Assembly: GCA_964443785.1 (NCBI GenBank)
Contig: CAYUER010000015.1
Span: forward strand, 1-21,165
Reading direction: 5' to 3'
DNA length: 21,165 nt
Source of the DNA: CALMZN01 sp964443785
GTDB lineage: Bacteria; Patescibacteriota; Patescibacteriia; UBA1558; GWA2-36-10
Shown here: positions 7,355 to 13,650 of the stretch, piece after piece
Position numbering within the stretch: the first letter of the stretch is position 1
How the letters are laid out: each line of letters starts with the position of its first letter
Notes under the pieces: model-generated
Seen by the model: the letters and a program-made list of their open reading frames with translations, nothing else
Databases searched by the model: none
What the model was told of the DNA's origin: nothing
Made by a program: the position numbers and the translations under genes

Positions 7355-7739
7355 GGGGATGTTTTATCTTCGACGTCAAATCCTTTTATAAATGGCAAGT
7401 GGAGTCGGTGAACTCCTAAAAAACACCTGCTTCATAAGTGCAACAAACTTAATTGCGAAAGCCAAAGAGCTCTTACGAGTTCCACAGTTTTCACCAGTCT
7501 TAGCCTAAGGGCATAAAGACCGTTTAGCCAGAATTCGGCCCGAAATTTTGGACTAAACGTCATAACTCGGGCTATAAAATATCAAGCGTTGGCCTTGGTA
7601 TTTCAAACAAATTGTCAACTAAGCAGTCAATATTTTGCCAATTCATAGTTGACTGACCAAAAACACCAAATTGGATAAACTTGTAGTCATTTGTTTGAGT
7701 TTTTGGCAGACAGGGGTGTAATACCCCTCATCTCCACCA
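7355..7739 (+). ncRNA. ssrA: Transfer-messenger RNA (tmRNA)
   Basis: The acceptor stem GGGGATG (7355-7361) pairs with CATCTCC (7729-7735), followed by A and an encoded CCA (7737-7739). The TTCGAC motif of the tmRNA D-region follows the 5' strand. The T-stem AGGGG/CCCCT (7712-7716/7724-7728) encloses loop TGTAATA. A clear pseudoknot combines CGTTTAG/CTAAACG (7521-7527/7553-7559) with GCCCGA/TCGGGC (7538-7543/7567-7572). Further stems are GTCAACTA/TAGTTGAC (7614-7621/7646-7653) and TTGGC/GCCAA. The best tag frame starts at GCA 7440 (preceded by ATAAGT) and ends at TAA 7506-7508. It gives 22 residues beginning ATNLIAKAKE and ending PQFSPVLA, longer than the usual 8-15. One-piece, 385 nt. Confidence 0.95.
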
Positions 7740-7835
7740 TCCTTCGCTTGCGAAGGATGTCGTCCGTAGCTTTAGCGAAGGACAACACATTTTCAATAAA
7801 TCTGCCGTTTGCAATCGAGCTTCGGATGGCAGGCC
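7739..7835 (+). repeat. Cluster of small palindromic (REP-like) repeats after tmRNA
   Basis: ATCCTTCG-CTTG-CGAAGGAT (7739-7758) is a perfect 8-bp hairpin that begins at the last base of the tmRNA. It is followed by GTCC...GGAC enclosing CTT-TAGCG-AAG (about 7762-7783), and by CTGCC...GGCAG (about 7801-7832). The GTCCGTAG core recurs at 10293-10300. No long T-run follows, so these are not typical terminators, but the first hairpin may protect or help process the tmRNA 3' end. The remaining spacer to infC shows nothing recognisable. Confidence 0.6.
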
Positions 7836-7882
7836 ACAAAAAACAAAAATATTCATCTTTAAGTTTACTCTATCCCTAAAAG

Positions 7883-8458
7883 ATGAGAGTAAAAATCAGG
7901 CTTATAATTAAAAGCAAAAATATTTACACCCCTAGACCATTTTTCAACCGTAATAAATTCGGTGGAAAATCCTACAGATTAAATCAACAAATTCGTGTAC
8001 CAGAGGTTCGAGTCATTGATGACGCTGGCGAGCAATTGGGCATCATGTCTACAGTCGAGGCTTTACGTCTAGCTGAAGAGCGCGGTGTCGACTTGATCGA
8101 AGTATCTCCACAGGCTCAGCCCCCTGTTTGTCGCTTGATGGAATTTGGAAAATTCCAATACCAACAAAGTCGCCAAGCAAAAAATAAAACGAAAAGAGTT
8201 GATGTCAAAGGTATTAGATTGTCTTTGAAAATTGGCCAACACGACATCGAGACCAAACAAAAACAAGTGGCTAAATTTTTGGAGCAGGGACACAAGGTGA
8301 AAATTGACTTGAGACTACGCGGTCGCGAAAAAGCTTTTCGCAACAATGGCATCGAAGTAGTCAAACAATTCATCGAAACATTAAATTGTGAATATAAATT
8401 AGATAAACCAATAGATATGCAGATGGGCACCATCAGCGCTATCATCGCTAAGAAATAA
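7883..8458 (+). CDS. infC: Translation initiation factor IF-3
   Basis: IF-3 binds the 30S subunit, blocks premature 50S joining and checks the start codon. The N-domain begins with NQQIRVPEVRVID near residue 34 and includes GIMSTVEALRLAEERGVDL and PPVCRLMEFGKFQYQ. The C-domain carries KGIRLSLKIGQHDIETK and KVKIDLRLRGREKAF. The frame has a 32-residue basic extension (MRVKIRLIIKSKN...) before the conserved Asn; short extensions occur in the family, but infC often uses rare start codons, so the true start may lie inside this stretch. No Shine-Dalgarno precedes ATG 7883. It heads the classic infC-rpmI-rplT cluster and lies 143 nt after tmRNA. Confidence 0.95.
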   Translation: MRVKIRLIIKSKNIYTPRPFFNRNKFGGKSYRLNQQIRVPEVRVIDDAGEQLGIMSTVEALRLAEERGVDLIEVSPQAQPPVCRLMEFGKFQYQQSRQAKNKTKRVDVKGIRLSLKIGQHDIETKQKQVAKFLEQGHKVKIDLRLRGREKAFRNNGIEVVKQFIETLNCEYKLDKPIDMQMGTISAIIAKK

Positions 8459-8462
8459 TTTT

Positions 8463-8657
8463 ATGAAACTGAAAACTAAGAAGTTATTAAAAAAAAGAGT
8501 CAAAGTGACTGGATCCAAAAAGATCATGATACGCGCTGGCGGACAGGATCATTTTAATTCTCGTGAATCAGGTAAAGTGACCAAAAACAAGAGACGAGAC
8601 AAACAATTGTCTAGTGCCAACAAAAAAGTAATTAAGAAATTTTTACCATACATTTAA
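8463..8657 (+). CDS. rpmI: 50S ribosomal protein L35
   Basis: A 64-residue, very basic protein with the L35 pattern: KLKTKKLLKKRVKVTGSKK at the N-terminus, a central HFNSRESGKVTKNKRR, and the C-terminal KKVIKKFLPYI. It starts 4 nt after the infC stop, so it is co-transcribed and probably translationally linked. It is part of the large ribosomal subunit. Confidence 0.95.
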   Translation: MKLKTKKLLKKRVKVTGSKKIMIRAGGQDHFNSRESGKVTKNKRRDKQLSSANKKVIKKFLPYI

Positions 8658-8751
8658 TCAGTTACAAGTTTACAAGTTTCTAGGTTAAAAAGCTATTTTT
8701 TAAACCTTACAACTTTTAAACCTTTAAACCTTATAACTTTCCAACTATCAT
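8658..8751 (+). repeat. Low-complexity repeat and hairpin in the rpmI-rplT spacer
   Basis: This 94-nt spacer contains ACAAGTTT twice in tandem, then several AAACCTT/AACTTT-like units. AGGTTAAAAA (8682 area) can pair with TTTTTTAAACCT with small bulges around GCTA. The left units are roughly complementary to the right ones, so the spacer can fold into a long AU-rich stem. The position fits a cis-acting control element for L20 or an mRNA processing site, but it does not match known L20 leaders by eye. Confidence 0.5.
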
Positions 8752-9096
8752 ATGCCAAGAGTAAAAAGAGGTACAGCCCACATCAAAAAAAGAAAAAACC
8801 TATTGAAAAAGACCAAGGGTTACATGTGGGGTCGCAGTAAAAAAGTAAAGCAAGCTAAAGAAGCTATTCTTCATGCTGGTTATCACGCTCGTCATGATCG
8901 CCGTGCCAAAAAGGGTGTCCAACGCGCTTTGTGGCAGGTCAGGCTCAACGCCGCTGTTCGTGAACATGGTATGAATTATTCTACTTTTATCAATAAGCTA
9001 AAAGTAAACAAAGTAGAACTAGACCGCAAAGTTTTATCTGAGATGGCTCTCAAACATCCCACCGCTTTTGCCCAGCTAGTAAAAAATTTAAAATAA
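8752..9096 (+). CDS. rplT: 50S ribosomal protein L20
   Basis: A 114-residue basic protein that binds 23S rRNA early in 50S assembly and in several bacteria autoregulates this operon. Diagnostic features are MPRVKRGTAHIKKRKNLLKK with KGYMWGRSKKVKQAKEA at the N-terminus, then DRRAKKGVQRALW, RLNAAVREHGMNYSTFINKL and VELDRKVLSEMAL. Length is normal. The ATG follows an AT-rich spacer without a Shine-Dalgarno. It is the last gene of the infC-rpmI-rplT cluster, with a strong terminator 10 nt after the stop. Confidence 0.97.
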   Translation: MPRVKRGTAHIKKRKNLLKKTKGYMWGRSKKVKQAKEAILHAGYHARHDRRAKKGVQRALWQVRLNAAVREHGMNYSTFINKLKVNKVELDRKVLSEMALKHPTAFAQLVKNLK

Positions 9097-9106
9097 CAAA
9101 ACAACG

Positions 9107-9133
9107 CCACGACCTCCAAAGGTCGTGGTTTTG
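9107..9133 (+). terminator. Terminator after rplT
   Basis: The perfect 8-bp stem CCACGACC (9107-9114)/GGTCGTGG (9121-9128) with a TCCAAA loop is followed by TTTTG. It closes the infC-rpmI-rplT operon. Confidence 0.85.
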
Positions 9134-9154
9134 TATAAAGCATCTACAAAGCTA

Positions 9155-9188
9155 TCCAGCCCAGCCCTTCGCGAAGGTCTGGGCTGGA
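9155..9188. terminator. Bidirectional hairpin between convergent rplT and VanZ-like genes
   Basis: TCCAGCCCAG (9155-9164) and CTGGGCTGGA (9179-9188) pair perfectly, with an inner CTTCGCGAAG palindrome. The plus strand continues T-rich. It could terminate the VanZ-like gene or back up the rplT terminator. Its TTCG core is shared with the other small palindromes in the window. Confidence 0.7.
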
Positions 9189-9193
9189 TTTAT

Positions 9194-9562
9194 TTATCTT
9201 TTTTTAAACCAACGATAAGCCATAATACCCAAAAAAATACCGACCAAATCAATCAAAACATCACGGGCATTGCCTGACCTATCAATCACCAAAGATTGGT
9301 GCCACTCATCACTGATGGCATACAAGAGACTGACTAGGACCACCCCGCTCAAATACCGCCAAGATTTTTGGTCAAATATTTTGGCTAGCAAATAGCTCAA
9401 AACCATATAAACAAAAATATGAGCTCCTTTGCGTAAAATAAAGTCTATGAGACTATTAAAATCACTTTTTAGGTCTGGTATAGATGACAAATAATAAATC
9501 ATGCTAGCCCAAATCACACTCAAGATGAAAAACTTCAAATTAATACTTTGTTTGAAAAACAT
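9194..9562 (-). CDS. VanZ-like family membrane protein
   Basis: Start taken at ATG 9560-9562 (122 residues). The frame is open 12 codons further to a TTG at 9598, and a GGGGGT stretch lies in that interval, so a non-ATG start upstream is possible. VanZ-like features are IYYLSSIPDL after the first helix, RKGAHIFVYMVLSYL, and YAISDEWHQSLVIDRSGNARDVLIDLVGIFLG, carrying the conserved DEWHQ and D-x3-D pattern. Four membrane helices are predicted. VanZ confers teicoplanin tolerance in enterococci, but family members in other bacteria, including CPR, have no settled function. It is convergent with rplT. Confidence 0.85.
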   Translation of the reverse strand: MFFKQSINLKFFILSVIWASMIYYLSSIPDLKSDFNSLIDFILRKGAHIFVYMVLSYLLAKIFDQKSWRYLSGVVLVSLLYAISDEWHQSLVIDRSGNARDVLIDLVGIFLGIMAYRWFKKR

Positions 9563-9592
9563 ATGTCTAAGTGTAGCAAATATCACACCCCC

Positions 9593-9621
9593 TTGCAATT
9601 ATTTGCTATTTATAGTATAAT
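9593..9621 (+). promoter_or_regulatory. Promoter of zinc-ribbon gene
   Basis: TTGCAA (9593-9598) and TATAAT (9616-9621) are separated by 17 nt. The predicted start near 9628 gives a leader of about 87 nt. A T/A-rich opposite-strand -10 for the VanZ-like gene may overlap. Confidence 0.7.
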
Positions 9622-9714
9622 ACAAGAAGTTAATTATTAAATTTTTTGGGAAGTTTTATTTTGGAAAAAATTCAACGAATAAAATTGCACCAAATAAGGG
9701 AGAGTCATTAGGAA

Positions 9715-10050
9715 ATGGACGATCAACAAAGCTTTGGTCAAAGACCAATGGTTTCCGGTAATTGGCAATGTGCCGATTGTGGTACCAGCATCACTGAATT
9801 GCCTTTTGAACCAGATGGTTCAAAACCAATCTACTGTCGCGATTGCTATCGCAAAAACAGAAAACCAAGAACTTCTATGGGCGGCGGTCGCAGAGACTTT
9901 GGCCAAAGAACAATGGTTTCCGGTAATTGGCAATGTGCCGATTGTGGTACCAGCATCACTGAATTGCCTTTTGAACCAGATGGTTCAAAACCAATCTACT
10001 GTCGCGACTGTCATCGCAATCGTAGACCTGCCAGACCAAGCAGATACTAA
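9715..10050 (+). CDS. Tandem CxxC-x18-CxxC zinc-ribbon protein
   Basis: A 111-residue protein made of two copies of one module: WQCADCGTSITELPF, then PIYCRDC. The four Cys (CADC and CRDC, 18 residues apart) form a zinc ribbon of the type common in Patescibacteria (CxxC-x17-CxxC-like domains). The linker between modules is RKNRKPRTSMGGGRRDFGQ, basic and Gly-rich, as in nucleic-acid-binding proteins; the C-terminus RNRRPARPSRY is also basic. The modules repeat every 55 codons and are almost identical in DNA. The start at ATG 9715 has GGGAG 12 nt upstream and AGGA directly before it. It is monocistronic with its own promoter and terminator. Nucleic-acid or ribosome binding is inference. Confidence 0.85.
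   Translation: MDDQQSFGQRPMVSGNWQCADCGTSITELPFEPDGSKPIYCRDCYRKNRKPRTSMGGGRRDFGQRTMVSGNWQCADCGTSITELPFEPDGSKPIYCRDCHRNRRPARPSRY
9746..10007 (+). repeat. 165-bp period tandem duplication within the zinc-ribbon gene
   Basis: Bases 9746-9842 and 9911-10007 (97 nt) are identical at every position, including synonymous sites. The flanks diverge at once (for example 9843 T versus 10008 C). The offset is 165 bp, or 55 codons, preserving frame. Confidence 0.95.
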
Positions 10051-10054
10051 TAAT

Positions 10055-10088
10055 AAAACACAGCCCCTCGCGAGGAGCTGTGTTTTTT
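10055..10088 (+). terminator. Terminator of the zinc-ribbon gene
   Basis: AAAACACAGC (10055-10064) pairs with GCTGTGTTTT (10077-10086), with an inner CCTCGCGAGG palindrome and a T-run. The A-rich 5' side makes it able to work in both directions. Confidence 0.9.
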
Positions 10089-10145
10089 ATTACAAAAAAA
10101 TCGCCTCATTAGCGATAGTTGATAGCAAGTAAAAAAATTCATAAA

Positions 10146-10256
10146 AGTTTTACACCTGTCTGGCGGGATGGACGGGACTCGAACCCGCGACCTTCTGCGT
10201 GACAGGCAGACGTTCTAACCAACTGAACTACCACCCCAACAGACAGGTGTAAAACT
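10146..10256. repeat. 17-bp perfect inverted repeat flanking tRNA-Asp
   Basis: AGTTTTACACCTGTCTG (10146-10162) and its exact complement (10240-10256) bracket the tRNA. The left arm includes two bases of the encoded CCA, and the right arm stops 2 nt before the mature 5' end. In the precursor RNA, leader and trailer would form a 17-bp helix stacked close to the acceptor stem. Confidence 0.9.
10161..10237 (-). tRNA. tRNA-Asp (GUC)
   Basis: On the minus strand the acceptor stem GGGGTGG pairs with CCATCCC (one G-U), with discriminator G and an encoded CCA (plus-strand 10161-10163). The D-arm has AGTTCAGTTGGTTAGAAC. The anticodon arm TCTGC-CTGTCAC-GCAGA gives anticodon GTC. The T-arm GCGGG-TTCGAGT-CCCGT has a normal T-loop. 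All positions fit a canonical elongator tRNA-Asp. It lies 99 nt downstream of lgt on the same strand. Confidence 0.97.
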
Positions 10257-10285
10257 TGTCAATAATGCTTTCTCTGCGCTGCGCC

Positions 10286-10310
10286 CCACGAAGTCCGTAG
10301 GACGAAGTGG
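10286..10310. repeat. Small palindromic repeat (GTCCGTAGGAC core)
   Basis: CCAC...GTGG (10286-10289/10307-10310) encloses GTCC-GTA-GGAC (10293-10303). It shares GTCCGTAG with the cluster after tmRNA. It lies in the lgt-tRNA spacer, which otherwise shows no clear promoter. Confidence 0.5.
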
Positions 10311-10336
10311 TTGGAACAAAGTAGGAATAATATACA

Positions 10337-11137
10337 CTATTTTTGACTCTTTGGCAAGGTGCTGATCGGTCGACGAACCAAAAAATATAAAGCCCCAAAA
10401 AATAAGGCCATACTCAATATTTGTGGCAATCTCAAAAAACCAAGCATAGCTGTATTGTCCACTCTGACAAATTCCATAAAAAATCGAATGGCCGTATAGC
10501 CAATAATATAAAAATAAGTTATTTTACCATCTAACAATCTCTTTTTACTCAAGCGCCACAATGCAAAAAATAAAATAAAATCTAGCACTGATTCATAAAA
10601 AAAAGCCGGCTGAAAATGACTATAATTATAAAATAACAAAGGTCTATGAACAGGGTCAATATAAATCCCCAAAATTGAATCTGTGGGACGACCAAAAAGC
10701 TCTTGATTGAAATAATTACCCCAGCGTCCTACACTCTGCGCTAAGGCAAAAAAAGGCAAAATACGATCAGAAATTTTTAATAACTTAATGCTATTTTTTC
10801 TAGACCACCACCAAGCAGCCAAAATACCGCCCAACAAAGAACCATACAAAGATATCCCTCCCCTCCAAATTTGCACGATCTCCTGAGGATGCAAGCTATA
10901 ATACTGCCATTCAAAGACAACATGAGCAACGCGAGCACCTATCAATCCAAAAATCACCAAATAAAAAAATAAATCTTCAAATTGACGATCAGTCATGACA
11001 GAATCTTTGGCTAATTTTTGCCGAGCCAGATAAGCAGCTGCCACTATAGCCAAAACCAAAATCAGACCATACCAATTTATATTAATACTGCCAAAGCTAA
11101 ATATTTGAGCTCGCGGATTATATTCTTGCCACCACAT
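10337..11137 (-). CDS. lgt: Prolipoprotein diacylglyceryl transferase Lgt
   Basis: Transfers diacylglycerol from phosphatidylglycerol to the lipobox Cys of prolipoproteins. ATG at 11135-11137 is chosen because it overlaps the DsbA-like stop (TAATG); an in-frame GTG 14 codons upstream lies inside that gene. The 266-residue product has about seven hydrophobic segments. Family motifs are GLIGARVAHV (64-73), WRGGISLYGSLLGG (91-104), the signature GRWGNYFNQELFGRPT (137-152), PAFFYES, and RFFMEFVR with its conserved Arg. The position of E. coli H103 is Tyr here, a variation also seen in other lineages. Co-located with the DsbA-like gene, suggesting an envelope-maturation pair. Confidence 0.95.
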   Translation of the reverse strand: MWWQEYNPRAQIFSFGSININWYGLILVLAIVAAAYLARQKLAKDSVMTDRQFEDLFFYLVIFGLIGARVAHVVFEWQYYSLHPQEIVQIWRGGISLYGSLLGGILAAWWWSRKNSIKLLKISDRILPFFALAQSVGRWGNYFNQELFGRPTDSILGIYIDPVHRPLLFYNYSHFQPAFFYESVLDFILFFALWRLSKKRLLDGKITYFYIIGYTAIRFFMEFVRVDNTAMLGFLRLPQILSMALFFGALYFLVRRPISTLPKSQK

Positions 11138-11919
11138 TATTTTTGATTTTTCAAAATATAGCCCATAATTTTTTCCCACATCTCATACTTGATCTCACCC
11201 TCTATCAATGATCCATTGATCACATAGCTAGGGGTGCCGACTACTTTGACATTGTAGCCACTAGCAACATCCTGTTTTATTTCTTGCAAATATTTTTCTT
11301 CATCCAAGCACTTTTTGAATTGGGAATTATTTAGACCAACTTGCTTTGACAGCTCTACTAAATTATCCTTGGAAAAATTTTGGGGATTTTCATCAGTCGC
11401 TGGATTGGCATACAATAAATCTCGATATTCCCAATATTTACCCTGCTCATTGGCGCAAGCAGCCGCTAAATGAGCGTTCATGACATTGGGGTGCAGTCCT
11501 TCTGTCGGAAAATCTTTGGAAACAAAGCGAACCAAGGGGCCAAATTTTGCGACCAATTGTTTGATGTCAGTCTGATTGTCCTTGCAATATGGACAACCAA
11601 AAGATTCATAAGCTACCACATAGACCACTGGTTTTTCGGCACCCAACCACGGATCATCATCAGTGATTGATCCTAGTATCTTTTCTTGGCCTTCTTCAAA
11701 TTGCGCTTTGCTGATCCAAACACCACTCTCCTCTATATAATAATCGCCATTTTTAATATGTTGATAATTATTAATAGACTTGACGCCAAGGTAAACTATT
11801 GAAGCCACAGAAAAAAATAAAAAAATAATAATCAATCTACCCCACCAACGCTTGTGCCAAGCCTTGTAATAACTTTTATTCACTGCTTGTGAAACGCGTT
11901 TTTTTATTTCTTGATCCAT
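11137..11919 (-). CDS. DsbA/BdbD-like membrane-anchored thiol oxidoreductase
   Basis: A 260-residue protein with a basic cytoplasmic N-terminus (KRWWGR), one membrane anchor (about 29-46) and an extracytoplasmic thioredoxin-fold domain. The active site CPYC (109-112) is followed by FGPLVRFVSKDFP, a helical insertion, and the cis-Pro loop VVGTPSYVING (T229-P230). This arrangement is that of DsbA/BdbD-type oxidases that introduce disulfides outside the membrane. CPYC is less oxidising than E. coli DsbA's CPHC in model studies, so an isomerase or reductase role is possible. No DsbB/VKOR partner is in the window. The Cys-rich pilin encoded upstream in the same gene run is a natural candidate client (inference). 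Confidence 0.9.
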   Translation of the reverse strand: MDQEIKKRVSQAVNKSYYKAWHKRWWGRLIIIFLFFSVASIVYLGVKSINNYQHIKNGDYYIEESGVWISKAQFEEGQEKILGSITDDDPWLGAEKPVVYVVAYESFGCPYCKDNQTDIKQLVAKFGPLVRFVSKDFPTEGLHPNVMNAHLAAACANEQGKYWEYRDLLYANPATDENPQNFSKDNLVELSKQVGLNNSQFKKCLDEEKYLQEIKQDVASGYNVKVVGTPSYVINGSLIEGEIKYEMWEKIMGYILKNQK

Positions 11920-11920
11920 A

Positions 11921-13360
11921 TTATGTGATATTTTCTGAATTAATTATTTTTTCAATCTGTGAGCCTAGGTGAAATAATTTTTCCTCCTGCCAATGACCAG
12001 CCAAAAGCTGGACGCCAATAGGCAAATGATTGCTATCTTGGCCAAGAGGCAAAACCAAACCACAAATACCAGCAATATTGGCGCCAACAGTGAAAACATC
12101 TGACAAGTACATAGATAGTGGGTCTTGTAATTTTTCACCCAAACGAAAAGCTGTGCTAGGAGTAGCGGGAGTCAGAATCACATCTACTTGAGCAAAGGCT
12201 TTGATAAAATCATTTTTGACTAAAGTGCGCACTCTTTGTGCTTGTTTATAATAAGCATCATAATAGCCCGCTGATAAAATATAAGTGCCCAACATGATGC
12301 GACGCTTGGTCTCCTCACCAAAACCTTTTGATCTGACTGTCTTGTACCACTCTTCCAAAGAAGATTGATCCTTGGCACGCAAACCATAAAGCAAGCCATC
12401 GAATTTGGCTAAATTTGAGCTCACTTCCGCTGGCATGATCAAATAATAAGCCGCCAAAGAATAGTCTATGTTTGGCAAGCTCACTGTTTTTATTTTCCAG
12501 CCATCTTTTTTGAGCTTCGCTACCAAGTTTTCAATAGCTAGACTGATTTCACTATCAATTTTTTGCCCGGCATATTCTTTGACCAAGCCGATAGACAAAG
12601 TTTTGTCATCACGCTGACAAGCTCGAGGAAAATCAGGCACAACCACATCTGAGCTAGTACTGTCTTTTTCATCCAAACCCGCTATCGCCTGCAAAATATA
12701 AGCGCTATCTTTGACTGTCCGAGTCATCGGACCGACCTGATCGAGCGAAGAAGCCATGGCCATCAGACCATAGCGCGATACTCGGCCATAGCTAGGCTTC
12801 ACTCCTACTATGCCACAAAAAGCCGCTGGCTGCCTGATCGAGCCACCAGTGTCCGTACCCAAAGCCACTGGAGCTAGACTGGCTGCCACCGCTGCTGCTG
12901 AGCCACCAGAAGAGCCTCCCGGCACACGATGCAGATCATGGGGATTTTTGACTGGGCCAAAACCAGAATTTTCATTTGACGAGCCCATAGCGAATTCATC
13001 ACAGTTTGTCTTGCCAAGGACGACCATACCAGCATCCAACAAACGCTCAACGGCAGTCGCTGAATATGGAGCTGTATAATTGGCTAAAATTTTTGAGCCA
13101 GCCGTACACTTTAGATCATCAACCATCACTATATCCTTGACCGCTAGAGGTATACCAAAAAGTTTGTTTGGCTTTTTGCGAATCAATTTTTGATCAAGCT
13201 GACGAGCCTGGGCTAGAGCCTTCTCATTGATACTAATAAAAGAATTGGTCTTATCTTTTTTGATGCGATCCAAAAAAACACCAGTCAATTCTGCTACCGA
13301 AAATTCTTTTTTTTGATAGCCTTGATTTATTTTTTCAATGTCTAATTTTTTTAAATCCAT
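11921..13360 (-). CDS. gatA: Asp-tRNA(Asn)/Glu-tRNA(Gln) amidotransferase subunit A
   Basis: The glutaminase subunit of GatCAB, which supplies ammonia to amidate misacylated Glu-tRNA(Gln) and/or Asp-tRNA(Asn). The 479-residue length is normal. The amidase-signature triad is intact: K75 (PLAVKDI), cis-Ser150 in PGGSSGGSAAAVAA, and nucleophile S174 in GTDTGGSIRQPA. The C-terminal region includes FDGLLYGLR, GFGEETKRRIMLGTY and LPIGVQLLAG, all typical of GatA rather than generic amidases. It begins 3 nt after gatC. gatB is not in this window and must be elsewhere in the genome. Confidence 0.97.
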   Translation of the reverse strand: MDLKKLDIEKINQGYQKKEFSVAELTGVFLDRIKKDKTNSFISINEKALAQARQLDQKLIRKKPNKLFGIPLAVKDIVMVDDLKCTAGSKILANYTAPYSATAVERLLDAGMVVLGKTNCDEFAMGSSNENSGFGPVKNPHDLHRVPGGSSGGSAAAVAASLAPVALGTDTGGSIRQPAAFCGIVGVKPSYGRVSRYGLMAMASSLDQVGPMTRTVKDSAYILQAIAGLDEKDSTSSDVVVPDFPRACQRDDKTLSIGLVKEYAGQKIDSEISLAIENLVAKLKKDGWKIKTVSLPNIDYSLAAYYLIMPAEVSSNLAKFDGLLYGLRAKDQSSLEEWYKTVRSKGFGEETKRRIMLGTYILSAGYYDAYYKQAQRVRTLVKNDFIKAFAQVDVILTPATPSTAFRLGEKLQDPLSMYLSDVFTVGANIAGICGLVLPLGQDSNHLPIGVQLLAGHWQEEKLFHLGSQIEKIINSENIT

Positions 13361-13363
13361 AAA

Positions 13364-13648
13364 TTATTTATCAAAAACTTTGGGCACACGCAACAAATCA
13401 TCGCTGCTTTTGCCTTGATTCAAATTTTTGCCTTTGAAAATTTTGACCCTATCTGCACGCCAAAAAGAACGCTCAATATTGACCCCACTCAAACTCTCGG
13501 GTACTTTCTCTAGCTTTAATTTGTTGATTTTATCGACATAAGCCAAAATCTTGGAAAGCTGTTTTTGAAAACTAGTGAGCTCCTCTGCCGAAAGATTTAA
13601 CTTGGCTAAATCTGAAATATTTTTGATTGTTTTTTTGTCTAAGGCCAT
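13364..13648 (-). CDS. gatC: Asp-tRNA(Asn)/Glu-tRNA(Gln) amidotransferase subunit C
   Basis: The small subunit that wraps between GatA and GatB. Start taken at ATG 13646-13648 (94 residues), two bases after the upstream TAA; an in-frame ATG at 13664-13666 would add MAEKII and overlap the upstream gene by 16 nt. Features are ISDLAKLNLSAEELTSFQKQLSKILAYVDKI at the N-terminus (given in parts: ISDLAKLNLSAEE and QLSKILAYVDKINKL) and the C-terminal FWRADRV...LLRVPKVFDK, the usual LRxDxV and VPKV motifs. Immediately precedes gatA. Confidence 0.93.
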   Translation of the reverse strand: MALDKKTIKNISDLAKLNLSAEELTSFQKQLSKILAYVDKINKLKLEKVPESLSGVNIERSFWRADRVKIFKGKNLNQGKSSDDLLRVPKVFDK

Positions 13649-13650
13649 AA

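Noticed and set aside
7691..7879. Plus-strand open frame of 62 codons over the tmRNA 3' end
   Set aside because: It overlaps the tmRNA T-arm and the palindromic repeats and has no family features or RBS.
9734..10132. Second open frame across the zinc-ribbon gene
   Set aside because: It is open only because the DNA duplication repeats the same stop-free shadow; it runs through the terminator, and the Cys-containing frame fits a known domain.
11138..11179. GTG start giving Lgt 14 extra residues
   Set aside because: It lies inside the DsbA-like gene; the ATG overlapping that stop matches the TAATG junction pattern seen at other genes here.
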